Shown here: piece by piece, positions 16,527 through 25,141 of the stretch
Layout: every line of letters starts with the position of its first letter
How positions within the stretch are numbered: the first letter of the stretch is position 1
NCBI RefSeq assembly: GCF_040566555.1
Contig: NZ_JBEWYP010000002.1
Coordinates: forward strand, 372,001 to 436,000
Origin: Sediminicola sp040566555
Lineage (GTDB): Bacteria > Bacteroidota > Bacteroidia > Flavobacteriales > Flavobacteriaceae
DNA length: 64,000 nucleotides
Reading direction: 5' to 3'
Made by a program: the position numbers and the translations under genes
Notes under the pieces: model-generated
Seen by the model: only the letters and a program-made list of their open reading frames with translations
Database searches by the model: none
Told to the model about the DNA's origin: nothing

Positions 16527-17999
16527 ATGTTTAAGCACTTTATCAACCTGCAATGGAAATCGTTCATCAGGTCTGCTTCCTTCAAGACCAATGTGGCCTT
16601 TAAAATTCTTATGGCTTTTGGAGCCCTCTATTTTATTGCGATATTTTTATTTTTGGGGGTAGGAGTATTTTATATCATCGAAAAAGCAGAAATAGGAGAT
16701 CCGTTGGTCATCGTGAACAAATACCTGATCTATTACCTGGGGATGGATCTTTTTATCAGGTACATGATGCAAAAAATGCCCATTACCAATATAAAACCTT
16801 TGTTGTATCTGCCTTTTAAAAAACAACAGGTCGTCAACTATTCCCTGGGTAAGGCAGTGGTTTCCTTCTTCAATATAGCGCATGCTTTCTTCTTTATACC
16901 TTTTTCCATTGTGCTCTTGATCGAAGGGTATAATCCTATTGGGGTTATTGGTTGGCATTTGGGAATGCTGGCCCTGATTTACAGTAATAACTTCATTAAT
17001 ATCTTGGCCAACAATAAGGATAGCGTTTTTTATACAGCAGCTGCTATTTTGGTAGTTTTGGGAGGATGCCATTATTTTAACCTTTTTGATATTACGGTTT
17101 TTACCGCTCCCTTTTTTGATGCTTTATACAATCTGCCGTGGATAGCCTTGCTTCCTTGGGTATTATTAATAGGTCTTTATATGGCGGCCTACACTTATTT
17201 TAAAAAACATATGTACCTGGATGCAGGTCTGGCCGTTAAACAGACAGAAGCCAAGACCGAGGATCTGAACTGGCTGAACCGTTTTGGCAACCTAGGGACA
17301 TTTTTGAAAAACGATATCAAACTGATCAAGCGCAACAAACGCTCAAGGACCTCGGTGATCATGAGCTTTTTCTTTATCTTTTATGGCTTTCTATTTTTTA
17401 CAGGGGCAGTGGAGACCTATGAACATCCAGTTTGGCAGATTTTTGCCGGTATTTTTATCTCGGGCGGCTTCCTTTTTAGTTTCGGACAGTTTGTACCCAG
17501 TTGGGACAGTTCCTATTATCCCCTTATGATGAGTCAGAACATTAAATATAGGGAGTATCTGGATTCCAAGTGGTACCTCATAGTGATCGCAACAGTAATT
17601 AGCACCGTAATAGCGTCCTTTTATCTTTATTTTGGTTGGGAAGCCTATTTAGCCGTCCTGGTTGGCGCTATTTACAATATTGGGGTCAATTCCTATCTGG
17701 TGCTTTGGGGAGGAGCCTATATAAAAACGCCCATTGATCTCACCTCCAACAAAAAAGCATTTGGGGACAAACAGGCGTTCAATGCCAAAACACTCTTGTT
17801 GACGCTGCCTAAATTATTGTTGCCTTTGGGATTCTATGCCTTGGGCCATTATACGATTAACCCTACGGCCGGCTATATTTTGGTGGCCCTAGCCGGGATT
17901 TTGGGATATGCCTTTAAAAACCCTGTATTTAAAATGATAGAGGGTATCTACAAAAAGGAAAAATACAAGACCCTTTTGGCCTACAAACAAACCAACTAA
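16527..17999 (+). CDS. DUF5687 family ABC exporter membrane subunit
   Basis: A 490-residue polytopic membrane protein of the DUF5687 family, starting MFKHFINLQWKSFIRSASF, with about twelve hydrophobic segments and a cytoplasmic basic loop near residues 265-275 (IKLIKRNKRSRTS). The next gene, 29 bp downstream, encodes an ABC ATPase, so the pair should form an ABC-2-type exporter. Substrate unknown. Confidence 0.85.
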   Translation: MFKHFINLQWKSFIRSASFKTNVAFKILMAFGALYFIAIFLFLGVGVFYIIEKAEIGDPLVIVNKYLIYYLGMDLFIRYMMQKMPITNIKPLLYLPFKKQQVVNYSLGKAVVSFFNIAHAFFFIPFSIVLLIEGYNPIGVIGWHLGMLALIYSNNFINILANNKDSVFYTAAAILVVLGGCHYFNLFDITVFTAPFFDALYNLPWIALLPWVLLIGLYMAAYTYFKKHMYLDAGLAVKQTEAKTEDLNWLNRFGNLGTFLKNDIKLIKRNKRSRTSVIMSFFFIFYGFLFFTGAVETYEHPVWQIFAGIFISGGFLFSFGQFVPSWDSSYYPLMMSQNIKYREYLDSKWYLIVIATVISTVIASFYLYFGWEAYLAVLVGAIYNIGVNSYLVLWGGAYIKTPIDLTSNKKAFGDKQAFNAKTLLLTLPKLLLPLGFYALGHYTINPTAGYILVALAGILGYAFKNPVFKMIEGIYKKEKYKTLLAYKQTN

Positions 18000-18028
18000 C
18001 CCATCTTTATTTTAATCAAAATTATACC

Positions 18029-18724
18029 ATGATAACAGTTCAACAACTTACAAAAACATACGGTTCAGCTACCGTTTTGAATATACCACATTTAGAAATC
18101 CCTAAAGGTCAGAGTTTTGGTCTTGTAGGAAATAACGGAGCAGGGAAAACCACCCTTTTCAGCTTGTTATTGGACCTGATACAACCTACAACAGGTCAGA
18201 TTGTAAATCATGAGGTACAGGTGGATAAGAGCGAAGCATGGAAGCCCTTCACTTCTGCTTTTATCGATGAAACCTTTTTAATTGGGTATCTGACACCAGA
18301 GGAATACTTTTATTTCATAGGGGAATTAAGAGGACAGAACAAAGCCGATGTGAATGCCCTTTTGGCCGGGTTCGAAGACTTTTTCCATGGAGAAATATTG
18401 GGCCAAAAGAAATACTTAAGAGACTTGAGCAAAGGGAACCAAAAAAAGGTAGGGATTGTGGCCACGTTTATCGGAAACCCAGAAGTCATCATCTTGGACG
18501 AGCCTTTTGCCAATTTGGACCCGACCACACAGATTCGCCTAAAAGAAATCATTAAAGAACTGACCGCACATAGAGACGTTACCGTTTTGATATCTAGTCA
18601 CGATCTCATTCATGTTACCGAAGTTGCGGAGCGTATTGTGGTACTCCACAAAGGGGAAATCGTGAACGATATTAAAACCTCTACGGAAACTTTGAAGGAG
18701 TTGGAAACCTTTTTTGCGGGGTAG
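18029..18724 (+). CDS. ABC transporter ATP-binding protein
   Basis: A 231-residue ATPase. Walker A GNNGAGKTT at residues 34-42, the signature LSKGNQKKVG near 141, Walker B VIILDEP near 154-160 and a switch histidine in LISSHD near 191 are intact. The signature is the LSKGN variant common in ABC-2 exporters. It pairs with the upstream DUF5687 membrane protein and likely energises export of an unknown substrate. Confidence 0.93.
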   Translation: MITVQQLTKTYGSATVLNIPHLEIPKGQSFGLVGNNGAGKTTLFSLLLDLIQPTTGQIVNHEVQVDKSEAWKPFTSAFIDETFLIGYLTPEEYFYFIGELRGQNKADVNALLAGFEDFFHGEILGQKKYLRDLSKGNQKKVGIVATFIGNPEVIILDEPFANLDPTTQIRLKEIIKELTAHRDVTVLISSHDLIHVTEVAERIVVLHKGEIVNDIKTSTETLKELETFFAG

Positions 18725-18867
18725 GCGCCAAACTTAGATTCGGAGGCGTAAAGGTGATTTAGTTGTGAGGTATTTTCCTCTATTTAAAAATAAAGGTATT
18801 TTTACCGACCAACGGTATAATAAACGGGTTATTTTTTAGTTTAGGATACGTACGAATACCACTTATT

Positions 18868-21426
18868 TTGAAGCTTCGTTTTAAACTTATATTGGGTATT
18901 GCCTTTGGGGGACTGCTATTTAATGCATGTTCCACTAAAAAGGATGCCTTTATCAATCGCAATTGGCATGCCCTAAACACCAAGTACAACGTCCTGTACA
19001 ATGGGAACATTGCCTTTGAAGAAGGTAGGGAAGAGCTCAATTCCACCTATCAGGATAATTATTGGGAGGTGCTCCCTGTGGAACGATTAAAGGTAACCGA
19101 TGAAATAAAACTCGATTCCGAAGACAATAACCCTAACTTTTTACTGGCCGAGGAAAAGGCGTCCAAAGCAATTCAAAAGCATAGTATGGATATCAAAGAC
19201 GAGGAGCGCAATCCGGAAACGGACGAGGCTTTTCTTCTTCTTGGTAAATCGAGATATTTCGACCAGCGGTATATCCCTGCCTTAGAGGCCTTCAACTACA
19301 TCCTGAACAAGTACACCGAAAGCGATAAGCTTAATGAGGCTACCATCTGGAGGGAGAAGGTACATATCCGGCTGGAAAATGAGGATCTCGCCCTTAAAAA
19401 TTTAAAACGACTTTTAAAATACGAACGGTTAAAGGATCAGGAATATGCTGATGCCAGGGCCATGATGGCGCAGGCTTATATCAATCTGAAAGCCCCTGAT
19501 ACCGCAATACAACAATTAAAAATTGCCTCGGCCTACACCAAAAAAAACCAAGAAAAAGGCAGGTATTATTTCATCGTTGGCCAACTCTACAATCAATTGG
19601 GATATAGGGATAGTGCCAATTATGCTTTTGATAAGGTAATTGCACTGAACAGAAAATCGCCAAGGGTATATATGATCAATGCCCATCTTCAAAAAATCAA
19701 AAACACCGAAGTTACCCCTAAGAACAAACAGATCTTGTTCGAATATCTAACGGAACTGGAAGAAAATAGGGAGAACAGGCCCTTTTTGGACAAAATATAC
19801 CGTCAAATAGCAGAATATCACCTAGAAAACCAATCGGACAGTTTGGCCTTGGCTTATTTTAATAAATCCATAAAGGCTACTAGGAACGAACCTCGATTGA
19901 ATGCCTTGAACTACGAAAATCTGGCAGAATATAATTTTGACAAAAACGAATATAAGGCCTCCGGAGCCTATTATGACAGCACCCTAACCAACCTTGTCGT
20001 AGATTCCAAGAAATACCGTTCCATAAAAAAGAAGTTGGACAATCTGGAAGATGTTATTGCCTACGAGGATGTGGTGCAATATGCAGATAGTGTCATTACC
20101 ATTTATAAGATGCCAAAAGAAAAACAACTGGCTTATTTTGAAGGGTACATTGCCGATATGAAGGCCAAAGAGGAAGCGGACATCAAGAAGGAAAAGGAAA
20201 AGATCACTGCTGGTTTTGCGGCCTTTGTAGATTCCAAAGGGGGTAAAGAGAATCAAGGTAAATTTTATTTCTACAATATCACCAGTTTGGGTTACGGTAA
20301 GGCCGACTTCAAAAATAAATGGGGAGACCGCGAGCTGGAAGACAATTGGAGATGGTCCAGTAAAAACATCGCACAACAGACCGGGCAGTCCGATGTGGAG
20401 GTAGCAGATGCTGGTGCTGTGGAGGCTCCAGAAATAACGGAAGAGCAAAAATATTCCACGGAATACTATATGGGACAAATCCCAACCAACCCCGAAGTTA
20501 TAGATAGCCTGGTGACCGAAAGGAATTTTGCCAATTATCAATTGGGGGTCATTTACAAAGAGAAATTTAAGGAAAATCTATTGGCAGCCAATAAGTTCAA
20601 TGATGTCTTAAAGTCAAATCCAGAGGAGAGACTAGTCCTTCCCTCTAAATATAATTTGTATAAGATCTACCAGGAAACGGGGAGCCCGCTTGCCAATGGC
20701 ATGAAGCAGGATATTATTGAAAACCATGCAGATTCCCGCTACGCAGTTATTTTGTTAAATCCCGAAGCTGTTTTAGCTGATGCTTCGGATAGTCCCGATG
20801 CACGGTATGCGGCTTTATACAGACAGTATGAAAACCAAAATTACTTGCAGGTCATAGCTGGGGCGGAAGAAAATATAAATAGATATACCGGGGATGAAAT
20901 TGTTCCAAAATTTGAGATCCTAAAGGCAAATGCCATCGGAAGGATAGAAGGATTCGAGGCATTTAAGGAGGCCTTGAACTATGTGGCCCTTAACTATCCG
21001 AATAACCCAGAAGGGAAGAAGGCACAGGCTATGGTAGAAGAGCAGCTGCCAAAATTGGAACCCAAAGAATTTTCACAAGAAACAGAATCTATTGGTACAG
21101 GGAACTGGAAACTGGTATTTCCCTTTAAGATTCGCGACAATGAAAAGGCCCTCGAGCTCAAGGAGAAATTAGAGAAATCCATCAAAGATTTAAAGTACCG
21201 CAACGTAGTTTCCAAGGATATTTATAATTTGGAAGATCAGTTTGTAATCGTGCATGGTTTCAGATCCAAGGAATTTGCACTGGGCTATGCCGAGCTACTC
21301 AAAAACAATAAGGATTACCGAATTGCTAATCAGAATTTTGTAATTTTATCCAACAACTATAAAATCATTCAGGTGCACAAAAACCTGGAGGAATATAAAA
21401 AGTTGAGATTAACCCCAAAACCCTAG
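18868..21426 (+). CDS. sprE: T9SS periplasmic lipoprotein SprE/PorW
   Basis: An 852-residue TPR lipoprotein. The signal peptide ends in a lipobox with Cys21 (LLFNACSTKKD), which supports the TTG start at 18868 because it puts MKLRFK at the N-terminus. The protein is rich in helical TPR-like repeats (for instance LLLGKSRYFDQRYIPALEAF). I recognise the family as SprE of Flavobacterium johnsoniae / PorW of Porphyromonas gingivalis, needed for type IX secretion and gliding. It is followed 4 bp later by a bactofilin gene. The protein should sit in the periplasm, attached by lipid. Confidence 0.85.
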   Translation: MKLRFKLILGIAFGGLLFNACSTKKDAFINRNWHALNTKYNVLYNGNIAFEEGREELNSTYQDNYWEVLPVERLKVTDEIKLDSEDNNPNFLLAEEKASKAIQKHSMDIKDEERNPETDEAFLLLGKSRYFDQRYIPALEAFNYILNKYTESDKLNEATIWREKVHIRLENEDLALKNLKRLLKYERLKDQEYADARAMMAQAYINLKAPDTAIQQLKIASAYTKKNQEKGRYYFIVGQLYNQLGYRDSANYAFDKVIALNRKSPRVYMINAHLQKIKNTEVTPKNKQILFEYLTELEENRENRPFLDKIYRQIAEYHLENQSDSLALAYFNKSIKATRNEPRLNALNYENLAEYNFDKNEYKASGAYYDSTLTNLVVDSKKYRSIKKKLDNLEDVIAYEDVVQYADSVITIYKMPKEKQLAYFEGYIADMKAKEEADIKKEKEKITAGFAAFVDSKGGKENQGKFYFYNITSLGYGKADFKNKWGDRELEDNWRWSSKNIAQQTGQSDVEVADAGAVEAPEITEEQKYSTEYYMGQIPTNPEVIDSLVTERNFANYQLGVIYKEKFKENLLAANKFNDVLKSNPEERLVLPSKYNLYKIYQETGSPLANGMKQDIIENHADSRYAVILLNPEAVLADASDSPDARYAALYRQYENQNYLQVIAGAEENINRYTGDEIVPKFEILKANAIGRIEGFEAFKEALNYVALNYPNNPEGKKAQAMVEEQLPKLEPKEFSQETESIGTGNWKLVFPFKIRDNEKALELKEKLEKSIKDLKYRNVVSKDIYNLEDQFVIVHGFRSKEFALGYAELLKNNKDYRIANQNFVILSNNYKIIQVHKNLEEYKKLRLTPKP

Positions 21427-21430
21427 AACG

Positions 21431-21850
21431 ATGTTTTCAGACAACAAAAAGACCCGTGTAGTCACGGAAATTGGCGGACAGCCCAACCGAATTGAAAAAA
21501 ACACAAAGATCAAAGGCGATATCGTCTCTGAAGCCGATTTTAGAATAGATGGTAAACTGGATGGCAACGTTAAGACCTCTGGGAAAGTCGTGATTGGCAA
21601 AGATGGGTATATCCACGGGAAAGTGGAATGCGTCAATGCTGATATAGAAGGAAATTTTAATGGAGAGCTTTTGGTGGATGACCTACTGACCTTAAAAGCA
21701 TCAGCTGTCATAGAAGGGACCGTTGTAGTATCTAAACTGGCAGTTGAACCAGGAGCAACTTTTAATGCTGCCTGTACCATGAAAGGTAAAGGTGGTACTG
21801 CCGCAATAAACAAGACCACCACAGCCAATGGATCAGCCAAAGCCTCCTAA
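21431..21850 (+). CDS. Bactofilin (polymer-forming cytoskeletal protein)
   Basis: A 139-residue protein with the bactofilin core: IEKNTKIKGDIVSEADFRID, then successive GxVxxxGxVxI beta-helix rungs, ending EPGATFNAACTM. Bactofilins polymerise without nucleotide into membrane-associated filaments. The gene starts 4 bp after sprE and its last 23 nt overlap atpZ, so all three are translationally coupled. The C-terminal tail is short and Lys/Ala-rich. Confidence 0.92.
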   Translation: MFSDNKKTRVVTEIGGQPNRIEKNTKIKGDIVSEADFRIDGKLDGNVKTSGKVVIGKDGYIHGKVECVNADIEGNFNGELLVDDLLTLKASAVIEGTVVVSKLAVEPGATFNAACTMKGKGGTAAINKTTTANGSAKAS

Positions 21851-22055
21851 GAATAAGAACACAGGCCTTCAGAATGCAGCAAAACTTTCAGGTGTTGGCA
21901 TTCAAATGGGCCTGACCATATATTTAGGAAATCTTTTAGGCTCATGGTTGGACGGAAAGTTTGAGACCACATATTTGGAAATTTCAATTACGTTAGCGGC
22001 AATATTTTTATCCATGTACTCCATGATCCGCCAAGTTAACAACCTTAATAAATAG
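21828..22055 (+). CDS. atpZ: AtpZ/AtpI family ATP synthase accessory protein
   Basis: A 75-residue protein with two hydrophobic helices (about 22-41 and 47-66) joined by a short GSWLDGKF loop, the AtpZ/AtpI signature. Family members assist c-ring assembly or ion supply for the F1Fo ATP synthase. It begins inside the 3' end of the bactofilin gene and leads the atp genes, in agreement with the role. Confidence 0.88.
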   Translation: MDQPKPPKNKNTGLQNAAKLSGVGIQMGLTIYLGNLLGSWLDGKFETTYLEISITLAAIFLSMYSMIRQVNNLNK

Positions 22056-22060
22056 AAAAA

Positions 22061-22462
22061 TTGTTAAAAAAGGTCCTCTTCCAAGTCCTCCTTTTTGGGT
22101 TTTTATTTTTTTTCGGATTTTACGCCCATCGTTTCATTTTAGAGTCAAATGAAATTTTGATTGAATTTCCGCTGTTCCAGATCTATCTTTTTCACGCCAT
22201 TTTTTCGCTGATAATCTGTGCTTCCTTTCAGGTATTATCCACTTACGAAAAGTTCGCTTCCCAGCTTGGATTTATTTATTTGGGAACCTTCCTTTTAAAG
22301 CTGTTGCTATTCGCAATTATTTTTAACGGTTTATTGTTTAATAAAGAGGCTAACTCCTTGACAAATAAGATCTCACTTTTGGTCCCAGTGTTCATATTTC
22401 TCTTTTTTGAGGTGATTTTAATCGCTAAAATATTGGGTAAGGCCGGATACGAGAATAAATAA
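22061..22462 (+). CDS. DUF6168 family membrane protein in atp cluster
   Basis: A 133-residue protein with four predicted membrane helices, starting with TTG at 22061, 5 bp after atpZ. It fits the Flavobacteriia DUF6168 family found at this place in ATP synthase clusters. The position suggests an AtpI-like accessory role, but this is unproven. Confidence 0.7.
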   Translation: MLKKVLFQVLLFGFLFFFGFYAHRFILESNEILIEFPLFQIYLFHAIFSLIICASFQVLSTYEKFASQLGFIYLGTFLLKLLLFAIIFNGLLFNKEANSLTNKISLLVPVFIFLFFEVILIAKILGKAGYENK

Positions 22463-22473
22463 TTTGAAAAAAG

Positions 22474-22503
22474 TTTGATTATTATTTTTAATAACTACCT
22501 TTG
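22474..22503 (+). promoter_or_regulatory. Promoter for atpB
   Basis: TTTG (22474-22477), 18-bp spacer, TACCTTTG (22496-22503): a full match to the Bacteroidota TTTG-N18-20-TAnnTTTG promoter. The atpB ATG follows 41 bp downstream. The core atp genes therefore have their own start of transcription in addition to read-through from sprE. Confidence 0.8.
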
Positions 22504-22543
22504 CGCAAAATTTTAAGGGAGCCAAATTTTTGAAAATTTCATA

Positions 22544-23722
22544 ATGAAGATAGTATCCAAATACTTTAGCAATATTGCCTTATTATTCATTCTTCTAACC
22601 AGTTTCAATGGTTACTCTACTTCTGAACCTGCCCAAGAAGGGCAAGTCAGTGGGCAAGAGGAGGTTTCAGAATACATCTTACACCACATTAAAGATGCTC
22701 ACGACTTTCATTTGTTTTCATATACAAATAGTGAAGGGGAGCGTAAGCATGTTGGGTTTCCACTACCGGTAATCGTATGGTCTAGCAATGGCTTGGTGAC
22801 ATTTATGTCATCGGAGTTTCACCATGATGATAATGGGGAGGTACTTGTAGAAAGAAACGGACTTAAATTTGCGAAAGTTCACAGTAAAATATATGAGTTG
22901 CCAGCAAGTGCTGAAGCGGCTGAATTTGACGAAGAGCACCATATAGAAAATGGAGCAAAGGTGTTGGACTTGTCGATCACAAAAAGTGTTGTCGGAATTT
23001 TGCTTGTTGGATTATTGATGCTTTTAGGTTTCTCGGCCCTGGCAAGACAGTACAAGAACAAGAGCATTCCTACTGGCTTTGGTCGTGTTCTAGAGCCATT
23101 GGTGATCTATGTTAGGGATGAGATTGCAAGACCAAATATTGGCGAAAAGAAATACAGAAAATTTACAGGGTATCTATTAACCGTGTTTTTCTTCATTTGG
23201 ATATTGAACCTTTTAGGTTTAACCCCATTTGGATTTAATGTAACCGGTCAGCTTGCAGTAACAGCTGCACTAGCTATCTTTACCTTGATCATATATACAG
23301 TTAGTGGTAATAAGGATTACTGGCAACATATTTTATGGATGCCTGGAGTTCCTGTTCTAATTAGACCAGTATTGGCTATTATTGAATTGGCAGGAGCATT
23401 TTTGATCAAGCCTTTCTCATTGTTGGTTCGACTTTTCGCGAATATATCAGCGGGCCATATCGTGGTAATGAGTTTGATAGCAATTATGTTTACCTTGAAA
23501 AATAGTTTAGGGGTGGTAGGTGCAACCGGACTTTCCTTAGTGTTATCATTTTTTATAACATTGATTGAAGTATTGGTAGCGTTTTTACAGGCCTATATTT
23601 TTACAATGCTTTCCGCCTTGTTTATAGGTATGGCGGTAGCAGAACACGATCATGATCATGCACATGACGATCACGGTCACGAAGTTCCCGATGCAGAAGA
23701 TGTCAGAGAGAATTTCATTTAA
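22544..23722 (+). CDS. atpB: F1Fo ATP synthase subunit a
   Basis: A 392-residue subunit a, much longer than the roughly 270 residues of E. coli. A signal-peptide-like segment (about 1-25) and a hydrophilic domain (about 30-143) precede the membrane core. The essential arginine of the proton channel is Arg296 in FSLLVRLFANISAGH. The C-terminal tail is unusually His/Asp-rich (HDHDHAHDDHGHE, 368-380). The N-terminal extension is typical of Bacteroidota subunit a; the His-rich tail might bind metal, which is a guess. It works with the c-ring and subunit b in the inner membrane. Confidence 0.96.
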   Translation: MKIVSKYFSNIALLFILLTSFNGYSTSEPAQEGQVSGQEEVSEYILHHIKDAHDFHLFSYTNSEGERKHVGFPLPVIVWSSNGLVTFMSSEFHHDDNGEVLVERNGLKFAKVHSKIYELPASAEAAEFDEEHHIENGAKVLDLSITKSVVGILLVGLLMLLGFSALARQYKNKSIPTGFGRVLEPLVIYVRDEIARPNIGEKKYRKFTGYLLTVFFFIWILNLLGLTPFGFNVTGQLAVTAALAIFTLIIYTVSGNKDYWQHILWMPGVPVLIRPVLAIIELAGAFLIKPFSLLVRLFANISAGHIVVMSLIAIMFTLKNSLGVVGATGLSLVLSFFITLIEVLVAFLQAYIFTMLSALFIGMAVAEHDHDHAHDDHGHEVPDAEDVRENFI

Positions 23723-23757
23723 TAAGAGTTTGTTTAATTTAATATAAATCAATTACT

Positions 23758-23946
23758 ATGTACAATTTAATTGGAGCAGGTTTAATCGTAATCGGAGCAG
23801 GAATTGGATTAGGTCAAATCGGTGGAAAAGCAATGGAAGGTATTGCTCGTCAGCCAGAGGCAACTAACAAGATTCAAACAGCAATGATTATTATTGCCGC
23901 ACTTTTGGAAGGTTTGGCATTCGGAGCATTATTCTTAGGAAAATAA
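23758..23946 (+). CDS. atpE: F1Fo ATP synthase subunit c
   Basis: A 62-residue two-helix hairpin. The polar loop RQPE is at 31-34 and the ion-binding carboxylate is Glu51 in LLEGLAF. The residue after the Glu is Gly rather than the Ser/Thr seen in sodium-type rings, so proton coupling is more likely. A strong hairpin (23963-24002) follows the stop codon. Confidence 0.97.
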   Translation: MYNLIGAGLIVIGAGIGLGQIGGKAMEGIARQPEATNKIQTAMIIIAALLEGLAFGALFLGK

Positions 23947-23962
23947 TTCGAACAAAAACAGT

Positions 23963-24002
23963 AAAACATGTTTCTGCAACGGTTGGTTGCAGAACATGTT
24001 TT
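23963..24002 (+). other. Strong intercistronic hairpin between atpE and atpF
   Basis: AAAACATGTTTCTGCAAC (23963-23980) pairs with GTTGCAGAACATGTTTT (23986-24002) over 17 bp with a single bulged T and a 5-nt loop. There is no long T-run after it. It may stabilise the atpE end of the mRNA or partly terminate, raising subunit c relative to b. Confidence 0.75.
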
Positions 24003-24041
24003 CAAAATTAAACAAAAAAGAAAATTTAATTTTTCAAGATA

Positions 24042-24542
24042 ATGGATACTTTATTAAACGATTTTTCACCGGGATTATTTATCGTTCAGACAATCTTATT
24101 GCTGGGATTGATTTTTCTAATGGTAAAATTTGCATGGAAACCTATTCTTAATTCTTTAAATGAAAGAGAAGAAGGAATTTCTGATGCACTTGCTGCTGCT
24201 GAAGCCGCAAAAAAAGAAATGCAGAACGTAACTGCAGATAGCGAACGCCTTTTGAAAGAAGCACGTGTAGAGCGTGAGTCCATGATCAAGGAAGCTCGTG
24301 AGATGAAAGAGAAAATTGTTGCTGATGCTAGGGAATTGGCCCAAGCGGAAGGTGATAAAATGATCAAGCAGGCACAAGCTGCCATCGAAAGTGAAAAGAA
24401 AGCTGCAGTAGCCGATATAAAGAATCAAGTAGCTACTCTTTCTGTTGAGATAGCAGAAAAAGTAATTAAAGGTCAATTGTCCAATGATAACAAGCAATTA
24501 CAACTTGTTGAGGATATGGTTGGTGATATTAAGCTTAACTAA
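24042..24542 (+). CDS. atpF: F1Fo ATP synthase subunit b
   Basis: A 166-residue peripheral-stalk subunit: one N-terminal membrane helix (about 12-31), the FAWKPILNSLNEREEGI junction, and a long charged coiled coil. It dimerises and links subunit a to delta/alpha. The gene follows the hairpin after atpE and is 9 bp before atpH. Confidence 0.95.
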   Translation: MDTLLNDFSPGLFIVQTILLLGLIFLMVKFAWKPILNSLNEREEGISDALAAAEAAKKEMQNVTADSERLLKEARVERESMIKEAREMKEKIVADARELAQAEGDKMIKQAQAAIESEKKAAVADIKNQVATLSVEIAEKVIKGQLSNDNKQLQLVEDMVGDIKLN

Positions 24543-24551
24543 TTAAAGGAT

Positions 24552-25091
24552 ATGAACGAATCTAGAGCAGCGATACGTTACGCCAAAGCTATTTTGGACT
24601 TGGCAGTGGACAATAAAGCCACTGACGCCGTAGAAAAAGATATGCGTTCTGTATTGACCACACTTCGCGACAGTAAAGAATTGCATCAGATGATGGCTAG
24701 TCCTGTTGTGAATAGTGAGGCTAAAAAGAGCGTTCTTTTAGAAATTTTCAAGGGTAGTAATGCTATCACCACAGGGTTGATAGATATCCTTGTATCTAAC
24801 AAGCGTATAGGCCTTTTGAACGATGTTGCAGAAAAGTACATCATACTAAACGAAGAGTTGAAGGGCGAAGGGGTTGCTTTTGTAACCACTGCGGTACCTT
24901 TAAGCGCTGATTTGGAGAAGAAGATATTGGGGAAGATCTCAGGATTGACACCAAATAAAGTGGTTGTTCAAAATTTCGTGGATGAAAGCATCATAGGTGG
25001 TTTTGTGCTTCGAATGGGAGATATGCAATTCGATTCCAGTATTGCAACCAAACTGAGCAATTTAAAAAGAGAGTTTACAAATAGTTTATAA
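24552..25091 (+). CDS. atpH: F1Fo ATP synthase subunit delta
   Basis: A 179-residue stalk protein (OSCP). The N-terminal AAIRYAKAILDLA and the C-terminal VDESIIGGFVLRMGDMQFDSSI motifs are conserved. It couples the b dimer to the top of F1. The gene follows atpF by 9 bp and precedes atpA. Confidence 0.95.
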   Translation: MNESRAAIRYAKAILDLAVDNKATDAVEKDMRSVLTTLRDSKELHQMMASPVVNSEAKKSVLLEIFKGSNAITTGLIDILVSNKRIGLLNDVAEKYIILNEELKGEGVAFVTTAVPLSADLEKKILGKISGLTPNKVVVQNFVDESIIGGFVLRMGDMQFDSSIATKLSNLKREFTNSL

Positions 25092-25141
25092 TATTAAATT
25101 GGTCAAGGCAATTAAATGTCTTGCGTCTTATATCTAATAAC

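Noticed and set aside
16647..17072. 141-residue minus-strand frame inside the DUF5687 gene
   Set aside because: Antisense to a long membrane protein with clear helices; no start context or family match.
18800..18830. ACCGACCAACGGT near 18809 as a sixth operator box
   Set aside because: The second arm does not fit N6-GTYKGT; only a short ACCG/CGGT palindrome is present.
19984..20541. 185-residue minus-strand frame inside sprE
   Set aside because: Antisense shadow of a certain gene; the hydrophobic stretches are complement artefacts.
23758..23946. Sodium-type c-ring
   Set aside because: The loop RQPE is suggestive, but the residue after Glu51 is Gly, not the Ser/Thr used for sodium binding.
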